A stretch of 36,570 bases of DNA from a virus: IMG/VR virus record IMGVR_UViG_3300042691_028200, positions 1 to 36,570 of that record; one strand, written 5' to 3'. Both the position numbers and the translations under genes were made by a program. Every line of letters begins with the position of its first letter. Position 1 is the stretch's first letter. Below, one piece after another: positions 18,115 to 26,676 of this stretch. A model generated the notes under the pieces. The model was not told where the DNA came from. It was given only the letters and a program-made list of their open reading frames with translations, and searched no databases.

Positions 18115-18650
18115 ATCAAGACACAAGTTATAAAGACGCATTAACAAATGCTATGACATTTTTGGGTGAGAAACCCAACACCATTTTTATTGGACAACAA
18201 ACATTGTTCCCTGGCAATCCTATGAGTACCACGTTAGGTAACGTACCGAAAGAAAAAATTATTGAATTACCCGTAATGGAGGATTCACAAATGGGTATGT
18301 CTTTAGGTATGGCAATGACGGGTGATTTTGTTGTCACCTTTTACCCGAGATGGGATTTTCTTGTTTGTGCAACCAATCAACTACTTAATCACTTAGATAA
18401 GATTAAGTTAATGAGTAATAACCAATGGAACCCAAACATTATAGTACGTTTAGGTAAGGGGTCCGATAATCCAATTGATCCAGGACATCAACATAAAGGT
18501 AGTTATTTTTTAGAGTACCAATCTCTTTGTAGAAACATAACGTTCCATAATTTATCATCATTCGAAGCAATTGAAGACACCTACCAAGAAGTTTATGAAC
18601 AAGGTGGAATACACATTATAGTCGAATATCCCGAACTTTATACACGATAA
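18111..18650 (+). CDS. TPP-dependent enzyme, E1-beta-like pyrimidine-binding subunit
   Basis: The 179-residue protein matches the Pyr domain of E1-beta/transketolase proteins. ELPVMEDSQMGMSLGMAMTG places Glu57 as the residue that activates the thiamine aminopyrimidine, and RWDFLVCATNQLLNHLDKI corresponds to the conserved F-x-D-F...NQ-x-N-x-x-K region. The C-terminal transketolase domain of full E1-beta (about 330 residues) is absent. Together with the alpha-like gene at 16298 it should form one heteromeric TPP active site. Its place in a deoxysugar cluster suggests carbon-carbon bond formation on a keto sugar rather than central metabolism. Confidence 0.82.
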   Translation: MNQDTSYKDALTNAMTFLGEKPNTIFIGQQTLFPGNPMSTTLGNVPKEKIIELPVMEDSQMGMSLGMAMTGDFVVTFYPRWDFLVCATNQLLNHLDKIKLMSNNQWNPNIIVRLGKGSDNPIDPGHQHKGSYFLEYQSLCRNITFHNLSSFEAIEDTYQEVYEQGGIHIIVEYPELYTR

Positions 18651-19699
18651 TGAAAATAGTACATACATATGTACCAACTGAAAATGGGGGTAATTTAAAT
18701 CGATACACGATGTATTGTATGTTGTTATCTGCACTTCTTGCCAAGAAACATCATAAACATGTATTTCTTTATACAAACAAAGAAATCGAAAAAATCGTTA
18801 AGAAAATTGGTATACCGTACAATGTAATTGATACGGAAGTATTGGACGGGATTGATGTCAAAACATTCAGTATCCCTAAATTAATTGTCTATACCAAACA
18901 AACACAACCATATCTTCATATTGATTTAGATAGTTTCATATACCAACCTATTGAAATTAAACTGGTTGATAAAATTCATTCGTCATTTGCTGAAGGTTCG
19001 GGTGACACCTTATCCTTTGAAATGAATAACTCGGTTTTTTTTAAAACATATCTAAAAGGTGCGTTTGAAATTCAAGATAAATTACCCGAGGAGTTTTTAA
19101 AATATGTTAAGTTTCAAAATATACCAAACATGTCAATATTTGGCGGACATTCTTGGGAGTTAATCGCGGAAGCCACAGAGTACTGTTTGAAAATTTATAA
19201 TGAGAATAAAGAATTCTTCGATTCAAATTACTACAACGCTTGTATAATTGAACAACTATTCATACCTGCGGCAATTAGAATGATTCTTGATAGGGATAGT
19301 GAGGAAATTACTATGGATAAAGACATATTTAACTTTATTTTTGATAAAAATCCTACAGTATTAGAATTTTTAGATGAAAAATGGGACTATCCCTTTATCA
19401 TCCAATCAAATACAGATGTATTGAAAATAGATACACAAAATGACTTATTTAGAAACTTAAACTATAACTTTAATGGATTCTTACATCTAAATGGATATAA
19501 GACATTTGATGAGGTTATTTTTATGATTAGACAACGAATCATTGATGAATTCGAAGGAATTCATTATATTCATAAAATAGATAAACTATTCACTGAAGAC
19601 ACAAAAACGGATAACCTTTTTGATTCTTATTGTGATTATTTACGAACCAAATTAGATAAAATGGTTAGTATGAAAAATAAAAATTTCGGAATAATATAA
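18650..19699 (+). CDS. Putative GT-A-like glycosyltransferase (DUF6734-like)
   Basis: The 349-residue protein starts with MKIVHTYVPTENGG and has a YLHIDLDSFIYQPIE segment whose DLD fits a metal-binding DxD at the end of a GT-A beta strand. The layout (short N-terminal Rossmann half, DxD, then GGHSWELIAEA and a helical C-terminus) resembles DUF6734 proteins, which I associate with glycosyltransferase folds. The gene at 24899 has the same plan (LFLDLDFIV). No signal or membrane segment is present. It follows the TPP beta gene through TAATG and precedes the carbamoyltransferase by 9 nt. Confidence 0.62.
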   Translation: MKIVHTYVPTENGGNLNRYTMYCMLLSALLAKKHHKHVFLYTNKEIEKIVKKIGIPYNVIDTEVLDGIDVKTFSIPKLIVYTKQTQPYLHIDLDSFIYQPIEIKLVDKIHSSFAEGSGDTLSFEMNNSVFFKTYLKGAFEIQDKLPEEFLKYVKFQNIPNMSIFGGHSWELIAEATEYCLKIYNENKEFFDSNYYNACIIEQLFIPAAIRMILDRDSEEITMDKDIFNFIFDKNPTVLEFLDEKWDYPFIIQSNTDVLKIDTQNDLFRNLNYNFNGFLHLNGYKTFDEVIFMIRQRIIDEFEGIHYIHKIDKLFTEDTKTDNLFDSYCDYLRTKLDKMVSMKNKNFGII

Positions 19700-19708
19700 T
19701 TATTAATA

Positions 19709-21331
19709 ATGTATATAATTGGAGTATCAGCATATTATCACGATTCCTCAGCTTGTTTGTTTAAAAACGGTGAGTTATTGTTTGCATGCGAAGAAGAAAA
19801 ATTCACAGGAATTAAACATGATTCCTCGTTCCCACATAAAACCATCGACTATATTTTGACAACATATAAGTTATCTAAAGATGACATTGAATGTGTGTGT
19901 TATTATGAGGACCCAGCGTTAAGATTTAAAAGAAAAAAATCATTCTTCACTTCTTTATTGAATAACATCAAAGTTAGATATAATTTAAGTAAAATATCAA
20001 ACAAGATTCACTATACACCACATCACTTATCGCATATGGCATATTCGTACTATTCATCCAATTACAATGAATCGGTGATAGTCTCCATTGACGGAGTTGG
20101 TGAAACTTCAACAGTTTCATTTGGTAAAGGTGTTGGTGATAAGATTAAACAATTAAAGACAATCGAATATCCACATTCAGTTGGTTTATTTTATTCCGCA
20201 ATGACTGCGTTTTTAGGATTCAAACCAAATGAGGGAGAATATAAGGTAATGGGATTAGCGTCTTATGGTAATCCATCAAAATATCGAGATAAAGTCAGTA
20301 AACTTATAAAATACAAACAAGAAGTATTAACGTGTAATATGGATGTTTTTGTTTGGGATAAAGAGGATACTATAATGTTTAACCATCAACTTGGAGAGGT
20401 ATTAGGTTTACCAAATAGATTACCAAACGAACCACTTACACAAGACCACAAAGATTTGGCAGCATCAGTACAAGAAAGATATGAGTATATCTTTTTCAAA
20501 ATTTTAAAAGAGGCTAAACATTTATTTAAATCTGATAATTTATGTTTGGGTGGTGGATGTGCGTATAACGGTAAAGCGAATGGATCAGTAGTTCCAAGTG
20601 GTTTATTTAAACATTTATGGGTACCACCAGCACCTTCTGACGCAGGTAATGCAATTGGTAGTTGTTTATATTACCTATCATTGAATAAGGCAACTAGAAT
20701 AAACCCAACACCATTCTTAGGACCATCGTACACAGAAAGTGAAATTTATAATGCGTTAACTGATTACAAACCGTTAGTGACTTTTGAACGATTAAACGAG
20801 GAAGTAATTTTAAATAAAATTGCAAAATGTTTGAATAATAATTTGGTTGTTGGATGGTATAGAGATAAGATTGAATTTGGAGCTAGAGCATTAGGTAATA
20901 GGTCAATATTGGCAAATCCAACACATCCTGATATGAAAGATAGGATTAATCGAGTAATCAAGAAGAGGGAAGGTTTTAGACCATTTGCACCAATGGTGGC
21001 ATTTGAAGATCAAGAGAGATACTTTAAATCAAAAGAGTATGTTCCTTATATGAATCAAGTTGTTGAAGTAAAAGATGAATATAAAGATAAATTACCATCT
21101 GTAACACATATTGATGGAACCGCTAGAATACAATCTGTTACACCATATAATAAAATCTATCTATTACTAAAAGAATTTGAAAAATTAAGTGGGTATCCAA
21201 TTTTATTAAACACATCTTTTAACGTAAAAGATAAAACCATGGTCCTAACTCCTGAAGATGCATTATTTACATTTGTAGATACTGAAATGGATGTTTTGGT
21301 TATGGGAAATTACATAGTATATAAAAAATAA
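19709..21331 (+). CDS. Carbamoyltransferase, NodU/CmcH/TobZ family
   Basis: The 540-residue protein has the full two-domain plan. The N-terminal Kae1-like part has GVSAYYHDSSACLF (5-18), HHLSHMAYSYYSS (from 105, metal-binding histidines) and SIDGVGETST. The C-terminal YrdC-like part has LGGGCAYNGKANG, EFGARALGNRSILA, EGFRPFAPMV and LNTSFNVKDK. The family makes carbamoyl-adenylate from carbamoyl phosphate and ATP and transfers the carbamoyl group to a hydroxyl, often on a sugar or antibiotic. Length is close to the family norm and all signature motifs are intact, so it is probably active. It would decorate the glycan built by its neighbours. Confidence 0.93.
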   Translation: MYIIGVSAYYHDSSACLFKNGELLFACEEEKFTGIKHDSSFPHKTIDYILTTYKLSKDDIECVCYYEDPALRFKRKKSFFTSLLNNIKVRYNLSKISNKIHYTPHHLSHMAYSYYSSNYNESVIVSIDGVGETSTVSFGKGVGDKIKQLKTIEYPHSVGLFYSAMTAFLGFKPNEGEYKVMGLASYGNPSKYRDKVSKLIKYKQEVLTCNMDVFVWDKEDTIMFNHQLGEVLGLPNRLPNEPLTQDHKDLAASVQERYEYIFFKILKEAKHLFKSDNLCLGGGCAYNGKANGSVVPSGLFKHLWVPPAPSDAGNAIGSCLYYLSLNKATRINPTPFLGPSYTESEIYNALTDYKPLVTFERLNEEVILNKIAKCLNNNLVVGWYRDKIEFGARALGNRSILANPTHPDMKDRINRVIKKREGFRPFAPMVAFEDQERYFKSKEYVPYMNQVVEVKDEYKDKLPSVTHIDGTARIQSVTPYNKIYLLLKEFEKLSGYPILLNTSFNVKDKTMVLTPEDALFTFVDTEMDVLVMGNYIVYKK

Positions 21332-21335
21332 AAAT

Positions 21336-21455
21336 ATGATAAAGAAACTTATTAATTGGGTGAAAGCCAAAATCGCAAAAAGAAAAAAAGAAAAAGAATT
21401 CAAAAAGAAATTAGAAGAACTTAGAAAGAGAGATCCATTTATCTATAAACACTAA
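21336..21455 (+). CDS. Small basic hypothetical protein (39 aa)
   Basis: This 39-residue open frame fills the space between the carbamoyltransferase and the next oxygenase, starting 4 nt after one stop and ending 3 nt before the next ATG. It has a short hydrophobic start, a lysine-rich helix and the ending LRKRDPFIYKH. Similar tiny proteins ending in DPFIY are, from memory, recurrent in marine phage genomes, which supports it being real. Its function is unknown; a nucleic-acid-binding or membrane-associated helix is possible. Confidence 0.6.
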   Translation: MIKKLINWVKAKIAKRKKEKEFKKKLEELRKRDPFIYKH

Positions 21456-21458
21456 TTT

Positions 21459-22187
21459 ATGTATTTTGATAAACCATTAATACCAACCAATCAAGAGAAT
21501 ATTTTTCATCTTGCACCTATTCCTGTATTCTATAAAGAATATAACGACCACGATTTGCACGATGAAGTTTTTAATTTAGGATTCAATGAATTGAGTGAAA
21601 AAGAAAAACTCATGGGTCAAGAATTACCTGAACAATATGATATTGAAAGGCAATCAAATTACAAGGTTGAGTATTATAGATATGACCAATGGGTTGAACC
21701 AACTGAGTTCAATCCAATAGGTAGTCGTTTTTCGGTCCCACCTAATAATTTCTTAAATCGAAAAGAAGAGTGTGTTAAATTAATACGAAAACGATGTGAA
21801 GAGGGTTACACCGAACTATTGGATAAAATTAACAAATCCCATAGTGATAATCCGAAAATAACCGAGAGTTGGATACAATTTTACAATCCAACATCTGGTA
21901 GAGGTCACAATAAACATAACCATTGTCGTTGGTCTCCTGAAGAGGAAACCCCACTTAGTTTTGTTGGTGGTTATTATTTGTCAGATGGTGACCCAATTGC
22001 GGACCATCCATATAGTGGAGTCTTTACATTTCATATTAGAGGGATGTCATATTTCATACGTCCTAAAAAAGGAGCACTTATAATTTGGCCTTATGACATT
22101 GTCCATTCAGTGAAACCATTTTACGGTAAAACCCATAGATGTGTAATCAACTTCAACATGGAGGACGGAGGGGTAAAGTTATTATAA
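21459..22187 (+). CDS. Putative 2OG-Fe(II) oxygenase
   Basis: The 242-residue protein has the distal part of a jelly-roll oxygenase. HNKHNHCRWSPEE (150-162) would supply the first metal ligand, SFVGGYYLSDGD is the following strand, PYDIVHSVKPF gives His216 and THRCVINFN gives Arg227. The usual H-x-D is not clear-cut (H-N-H-C is seen), so the iron site may use another carboxylate nearby. Family members of this shape are common in marine phages. It sits between a small gene and a GT-A-like gene, 1-3 nt from each. Confidence 0.68.
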   Translation: MYFDKPLIPTNQENIFHLAPIPVFYKEYNDHDLHDEVFNLGFNELSEKEKLMGQELPEQYDIERQSNYKVEYYRYDQWVEPTEFNPIGSRFSVPPNNFLNRKEECVKLIRKRCEEGYTELLDKINKSHSDNPKITESWIQFYNPTSGRGHNKHNHCRWSPEEETPLSFVGGYYLSDGDPIADHPYSGVFTFHIRGMSYFIRPKKGALIIWPYDIVHSVKPFYGKTHRCVINFNMEDGGVKLL

Positions 22188-22188
22188 C

Positions 22189-22956
22189 ATGAAGATTATC
22201 AGAATATTATGGGGTGACTTTGAAAGATATTCAAGTCAAATAATCAACGCAAAGAAATATAATTTTAACGAAAAGGTATTTGTTTGGGGTAATGAAAATT
22301 ACAATAAACTAATTTCATTAGGGTATGACTGTCATCTCATTAATGACGAACCATATGATTATAGTATTGCAAATAATCATACGTTTGTTAGTTATGGTAG
22401 TCTGACTCATAAAATTTTAGGTATTAAAATTGCGTTACAATTATTTGACGAAGTATTATTTTTAGATTGGGACTGTGTTCCAACAAAACCTTTAGATGAG
22501 AACTTCTACAATCAAATAAAAGCAAAAGGTTCATCATTACAAGTACCATTATATTGTTATCCAATAAGTGCGTTTGACGTTATGAAATCACAAACGGATG
22601 ATGAAGTGATGAATAGATTTTTTGATGTATTAAATAAAAATATATCAAGACACTCACATATTTTAGGTGATTCATATGTTTTACCCAACACAGGATTTTT
22701 CTATTGTAATGACATTGAGATAATTGAAGATTTATTGAAAATTATAAAGTTTAATGATTTACAAGGAATACCCGATGAGTTGTCTGTGTTATTATACACT
22801 AAACCATTTGGATTAGATTGGTACATAAATAACGTTGAACCTACAGTAATTTCAGGTAAGAATCATAATTTAGATTTTTGGAATGACGAAGAAAAAAAAC
22901 TATCGAACTTTATCAAAACTAAAATAACAAAAGATAATTATTTTGAACACCTTTAA
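22189..22956 (+). CDS. Putative GT-A-like glycosyltransferase, ILWGDF family
   Basis: The 255-residue protein starts with IRILWGDFERY and has VFVWGNENYNKLISLGYDC, then VLFLDWDCVPTKPLD, whose DWD fits a metal-binding DxD. A later VLPNTGFFYCND and a P-T-V-I-S-G segment complete the pattern. The gene at 23487 repeats all of these landmarks (ILWGDF, VYVWGSNNYNKLIDLGYKC, FIFMDWD, VLPNAGFIYC), so the two are clear paralogues flanking a GT25-like gene. The donor and acceptor are unknown. It overlaps the next gene, which begins at TTG 22943. Confidence 0.65.
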   Translation: MKIIRILWGDFERYSSQIINAKKYNFNEKVFVWGNENYNKLISLGYDCHLINDEPYDYSIANNHTFVSYGSLTHKILGIKIALQLFDEVLFLDWDCVPTKPLDENFYNQIKAKGSSLQVPLYCYPISAFDVMKSQTDDEVMNRFFDVLNKNISRHSHILGDSYVLPNTGFFYCNDIEIIEDLLKIIKFNDLQGIPDELSVLLYTKPFGLDWYINNVEPTVISGKNHNLDFWNDEEKKLSNFIKTKITKDNYFEHL

Positions 22957-23506
22957 AACTTTTTGTATATCACTTAAGAAAGATGTTGATAGAAGAAGTC
23001 ATATGTTAACCATTAAAGATAAGATGGGAATCGACTTTGATTACTTCGATGCCGTTCAACCAAATGAAATTAGTGAAGAAATTGAGACGAGGTATTTCTC
23101 AAATACAGATTTTTATGAATGGGACATAAATCAGAAAGCGGTTATGGCTACATTCATGAGTCACATAAATTTGTTGGATTATTCGTGTAAAAACAAAACC
23201 AATCTTTTAATTATTGAAGATGATATTGATTACGTTGGTAATATCGATTTTAACAATATTGATTTTAATGGTTTCGATATTTTTAATGTAGGAACACCGT
23301 TTGGTTGTTACTCATATTTTGTTTCACACCAAGGAGCCTGTAAAATACTTAATGAGATTGGTTCTAAACAAATTACACAAGCATATGATTGGGAATTAAA
23401 CAAATTAACCACAGTAAGAAAACAAACAACGAACATACCACAATTTACACAAGTGGAAAATAAATTCACATCAAATATTTCACCCAATGGATACAAGAGG
23501 TATTGA
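22943..23506 (+). CDS. Glycosyltransferase family 25-like protein
   Basis: The 187-residue protein begins CISLKKDVDRRSHM, followed by GIDFDYFDAVQPNE, KAVMATFMSHINLLDYS and LLIIEDDIDY. This order matches GT25 (LPS galactosyltransferase-type) proteins, where I-S-L-x3-x-R, the SHI motif and EDD near the metal site are typical. The start must be TTG at 22943, because the next in-frame ATG falls after the first conserved block; this overlaps the previous gene by 14 nt. It ends 20 nt inside the following gene. It is shorter than most GT25 enzymes, so the C-terminal part is reduced. Confidence 0.72.
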   Translation: MNTFKTFCISLKKDVDRRSHMLTIKDKMGIDFDYFDAVQPNEISEEIETRYFSNTDFYEWDINQKAVMATFMSHINLLDYSCKNKTNLLIIEDDIDYVGNIDFNNIDFNGFDIFNVGTPFGCYSYFVSHQGACKILNEIGSKQITQAYDWELNKLTTVRKQTTNIPQFTQVENKFTSNISPNGYKRY

Positions 23507-24233
23507 GTTTGTTAGAATTTTATGGGGTGACTTTAAGGATATTAAACCTACACCACTTTATAACGAAACAGTGTACGTTTGGGGTTCAAATAACTATAAT
23601 AAACTAATTGACTTAGGTTATAAGTGTGTATTAATGTCAAATGAGAATACAATACACAACAATGAGAACACTAAGTTTCTACATAAATTAATTGGATTAA
23701 AAGAAGCGTCGTTAAATCATAATAAGTTTATTTTTATGGATTGGGATGTTGAAATTGAAAGGGATTTGGATGATGATTTCTTCAGTGAGTTTGACAATAA
23801 AGAGTTTTTGATGCCGACATATTCATACCCAAATGAATATCTTTCATTAACCGATAAATTATTGGATACTGGTGCAAAAAATTGGACCAACCAACAAATA
23901 ATAGAAATGGAAAAATACGGTTGGAGGGAGGAGGATATTATTGTCTTACCTAATGCTGGTTTCATTTATTGTGCAAACAAATCCATACCAAGTAGATTAT
24001 ACGACATTGCAATAGAGTATAAACTAACAACGTTAATAGAGGAATTTGCAATGTTCATCTATTCACAATCCGATTTTAAGAGTTATATTTTAAAATACGA
24101 ACCATCGGTAATTTTTGGGAGACCTGTCGATACCATTTTTACAATTGGTGACATTAAAAGAAATACCGAACTAATATTACATAATAAAATTGAATCGTTA
24201 ATAAAAAAGAATGTCTACTTCACCCATCAATAA
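23487..24233 (+). CDS. Putative GT-A-like glycosyltransferase, ILWGDF family
   Basis: The 248-residue protein is the second copy of the family at 22189 (shared landmarks are listed there), with FIFMDWDVEIERDLD as the DxD strand. It differs by an extra YGWREEDIIVLPNAG segment and a divergent C-terminus, consistent with a different acceptor or donor. ATG 23487 lies within the end of the GT25-like gene and there is no later plausible start before the conserved ILWGDF, so a 20-nt overlap is real. The next gene begins 23 nt before its end. Confidence 0.65.
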   Translation: MDTRGIEFVRILWGDFKDIKPTPLYNETVYVWGSNNYNKLIDLGYKCVLMSNENTIHNNENTKFLHKLIGLKEASLNHNKFIFMDWDVEIERDLDDDFFSEFDNKEFLMPTYSYPNEYLSLTDKLLDTGAKNWTNQQIIEMEKYGWREEDIIVLPNAGFIYCANKSIPSRLYDIAIEYKLTTLIEEFAMFIYSQSDFKSYILKYEPSVIFGRPVDTIFTIGDIKRNTELILHNKIESLIKKNVYFTHQ

Positions 24234-24918
24234 AATTTGGACCTTCGGTTGTTCATTTTCAACGGATCATTATATGAGTATGAGTGAGACTTACACAGGA
24301 GTCCTCTCAGAAAAATTAGGAGTAGAGTATGAGAATCATGCCGAAAGTGCAATGTGTCATGAAGAATGTTTCAATCGATTGACATATAATATGAACCGTT
24401 TTAATAAAGACGATTTGATTATATATCAATTCACTGCTGGTACAAGAGAAGGATTTAAATTAAATAACGATTTCTATTATACCAGTGCTGGTTTAACGAG
24501 AGATTTAAACTTGATGTTTGATCTTATGAACAAATACTCAGGAGGTAGAGATAGATTCCCAATTACTAACGACCAGTTCATACTATTATGTGACTACATG
24601 AATCATTGGGCACCACATACCATATATCACAAATACCATAGAGTTTTTAATACCTTAAGTTTTTTGCAGAGTAAGATTGGTATTAGGTATAGAATATTAT
24701 GTTTGGATAACGACTTTAAACCATTTAGGACAGAACACTTTATTAATTTCCCAACAAGTACAGATGAAGATAATTTATCAATAATGAATTGGGTTGATGA
24801 GAATAAATGGACCTTGGGTGATACAAAACCAGACCAAGTAATGAAAAGTGATAAACACCCGAACGAAGAGGGTCATTATAATATAGGAATACGTTTATAT
24901 GAAAGCAATATTTGTTAA
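24211..24918 (+). CDS. SGNH hydrolase-like protein
   Basis: The 235-residue protein begins KIWTFGCSFSTDHYM (Ser15 as candidate nucleophile), has a block II-like YENHAESAMCHEECF and ends DKHPNEEGHYNIG, with Asp214, His216 and the family's HPN..GH continuation. GCS replaces GDS, as in the genes at 2359 and 8991. No signal peptide is present, so a cytoplasmic role on a nucleotide sugar or nascent glycan is likelier than secretion. It overlaps both neighbours by about 20 nt. Confidence 0.7.
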   Translation: MSTSPINKIWTFGCSFSTDHYMSMSETYTGVLSEKLGVEYENHAESAMCHEECFNRLTYNMNRFNKDDLIIYQFTAGTREGFKLNNDFYYTSAGLTRDLNLMFDLMNKYSGGRDRFPITNDQFILLCDYMNHWAPHTIYHKYHRVFNTLSFLQSKIGIRYRILCLDNDFKPFRTEHFINFPTSTDEDNLSIMNWVDENKWTLGDTKPDQVMKSDKHPNEEGHYNIGIRLYESNIC

Positions 24919-25825
24919 TTGGACCGCACCATTTTTTTATAAAAAGGATGCACAAGGATATAACCATCTTAAGATGTTTGAATTACCTGACAATGAATAT
25001 GACATTGTCGATTATGAATTATTAATACAAGAAGTTGCAGTTAGAAGTGCGAAAAAATATATTGGAACAACTAAACTATATACCGATAAAGTAGGTTATG
25101 AATTCTACGAAAAAAAGGGTATGTTGAATTTATGGGATGAGGTTGACATTGATACCTTAGAAAATTTTAACAACGAGTACCCTGAAGTAAATCCTGGTAG
25201 ATTTTGGACAACAGGAAAATCAATAGTAATCGGTAAAGAGCCAACACCTTATCTATTTTTAGATTTGGACTTTATAGTCAGAGGACATCTACCATCTTGG
25301 GTTAACAATTATGATTTAGTCCACACTCAATGGGAAATACAAAGAGGAGAGTTCTTTGTATTTGAACATCAATTAGACAAGATTGGAGGTATTCCTGACT
25401 TTGCTCAAAATATGATGATGCCAAACACATCTTTCATATTAATGAATTGTGAGAAACTTAGAGATGAGTACCTCAAAAAACACATAGATTTAATCACACG
25501 AAAATATGACGAAATACCCGAATGGTTATGGTTATTAGCCGACCAAGGTATTATGGGTTATAGTGTTAGAAAATGTGAATCAAAAGTTGAGACAATTGAG
25601 AATAGGTTATATATGTCATATCCCGAACTACCTGTTTTGGGACCTAAACTACCTGGTAAAGGTTTGTTTTGGGTTAAAGATCCAAATAGAGTTGACCACG
25701 AGGAAAATTTAGACTATTATCATGTTTGGCTTGAGAAGTATTATTATAAAACAGACGCGAGATTTAGGACCGAAAAAATGAATGAATTAACAATTGAACT
25801 GAATAATCTTAAAAACAAAATATAA
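24899..25825 (+). CDS. Putative GT-A-like glycosyltransferase (DUF6734-like)
   Basis: The 308-residue protein starts AIFVNWTAPFFY and has YIGTTKLYTDKVGYEF, then PYLFLDLDFIVRGHLP with DLD as the likely DxD metal site, and MMMPNTSFILMN further on. The plan matches the gene at 18650 and DUF6734-type proteins. It closes the second transcription block: promoter-like P3 starts 2 nt after its stop. There is no membrane segment. Glycosyltransferase function is inferred from the fold-level pattern and the surrounding sugar genes. Confidence 0.62.
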   Translation: MKAIFVNWTAPFFYKKDAQGYNHLKMFELPDNEYDIVDYELLIQEVAVRSAKKYIGTTKLYTDKVGYEFYEKKGMLNLWDEVDIDTLENFNNEYPEVNPGRFWTTGKSIVIGKEPTPYLFLDLDFIVRGHLPSWVNNYDLVHTQWEIQRGEFFVFEHQLDKIGGIPDFAQNMMMPNTSFILMNCEKLRDEYLKKHIDLITRKYDEIPEWLWLLADQGIMGYSVRKCESKVETIENRLYMSYPELPVLGPKLPGKGLFWVKDPNRVDHEENLDYYHVWLEKYYYKTDARFRTEKMNELTIELNNLKNKI

Positions 25826-25826
25826 T

Positions 25827-25855
25827 TTGACTTTTAGGATTATTTTTATTATATT
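25827..25855 (+). promoter_or_regulatory. Promoter-like element P3
   Basis: TTGACT (25827-25832), 17 nt, TATATT (25850-25855), then 6 nt to the ATG of the APS kinase gene. The predicted transcription start coincides with the start codon, so the mRNA would be leaderless. Confidence 0.65.
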
Positions 25856-25861
25856 ATATTC

Positions 25862-26299
25862 ATGATATATTGGTTTACAGGTCAGCCTGGTGCAGGTAAG
25901 ACCACATTAGCAAAACACTTGGTTGCGTTTTTAACGAACACAAGTAAAGTCCTACACATCGATGGGGATGACCTTAGAGACATTTTTAAAAATAAAGACT
26001 ATTCCGAAGCGGGTAGAAGAAAGAACATCGAAAGAGCACAAGACATTGCTCTTTTCATGAATGAAAAAGGTCATGATGTTGTTGTTTCATTAGTTTCACC
26101 TTACAGAGACCAACGAGAAGATTTTAAAGACAAATCTGAGGCGGTTGAGATTTACGTTCATACCACAGAAGAAAGAGGTCGTGAGAATTTTCACGTTGCC
26201 GATTACGAAAAACCTGAAGAGAATTACGTTGATGTGGATACAACAAACGTATCTGACGTAGAGTCATTTATTGATTTAATTAAAAGAATAGATTTATGA
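25862..26299 (+). CDS. cysC: Adenylyl-sulfate (APS) kinase, compact
   Basis: The 145-residue P-loop kinase has GQPGAGKTT (7-15, Walker A), HIDGDDLRDIF (33-42), GRRKNIERAQDIA (51-63) and SLVSPYRDQRE (76-86), the ordered signature of APS kinases, which make PAPS from APS and ATP. Typical enzymes have about 180-200 residues; the region after residue 110 is shortened, with part of the lid and dimer segment missing. It is the first gene after P3 and overlaps the nucleotidyltransferase gene by ATGA. Two sulfotransferase-like genes at 29358 and 33559 are plausible users of the PAPS. Confidence 0.88.
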   Translation: MIYWFTGQPGAGKTTLAKHLVAFLTNTSKVLHIDGDDLRDIFKNKDYSEAGRRKNIERAQDIALFMNEKGHDVVVSLVSPYRDQREDFKDKSEAVEIYVHTTEERGRENFHVADYEKPEENYVDVDTTNVSDVESFIDLIKRIDL

Positions 26300-26676
26300 G
26301 TAAAAAGTATGCATTGTACGTAGGCCGTTGGCAAAATTGGCACAAAGGTCACGAATGGTTAATCAACCAACAATTAGAAAAAGGTAAAAATGTTTGGGTT
26401 GCAATTAGAGATGTCCCTCAAGATGAGAACAATCCTAAAACCGCAATTCAAATTTTACATGAATTATCAAACGAACCTTTTTTCAAAGATAATTTTGATA
26501 GAGTGTTAATCTCAATCATTCCCGACATTGAAAGTATCAACTACGGTAGAGGTGTTGGTTATGATGTAATCTATCATGAACCACCCGCAGATGTTGCGGT
26601 TATTAGCGGTACGGCAATTCGAACTGGTCATATGAAACCAGATGGAACAGTTACTTACGATGAAAACAAAGGGTAA
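26296..26676 (+). CDS. Small HxGH nucleotidyltransferase, possibly acting with the APS kinase
   Basis: The 126-residue protein has GRWQNWHKGH (10-19) and ISGTAIR (103-109), the HxGH and ISSTxxR-type motifs of the nucleotidylyltransferase superfamily (NMN adenylyltransferase, cytidylyltransferases, ATP sulfurylase). Known NMN enzymes are about 165-180 residues and ATP sulfurylase about 390, so this is a minimal catalytic core. Tight coupling to the APS kinase makes adenylylation of sulfate attractive, but NMN or phospho-sugar activation is equally compatible with the motifs. It is followed by DUF2061 through TAATG. Confidence 0.75.
   Translation: MSKKYALYVGRWQNWHKGHEWLINQQLEKGKNVWVAIRDVPQDENNPKTAIQILHELSNEPFFKDNFDRVLISIIPDIESINYGRGVGYDVIYHEPPADVAVISGTAIRTGHMKPDGTVTYDENKG

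Noticed and set aside
21336-21455. Small genes at 21336 and 32034 as RiPP precursor peptides for the radical SAM proteins
   Set aside because: Neither lies next to a radical SAM gene and neither has a Cys- or aromatic-rich core or leader-like layout. The Cys-rich tail of the 30512 product is a better candidate.
26296-26676. Firm naming of the small nucleotidyltransferase as ATP sulfurylase or NMN adenylyltransferase
   Set aside because: HxGH and ISGTxxR are superfamily motifs and the protein is too short to settle the substrate.
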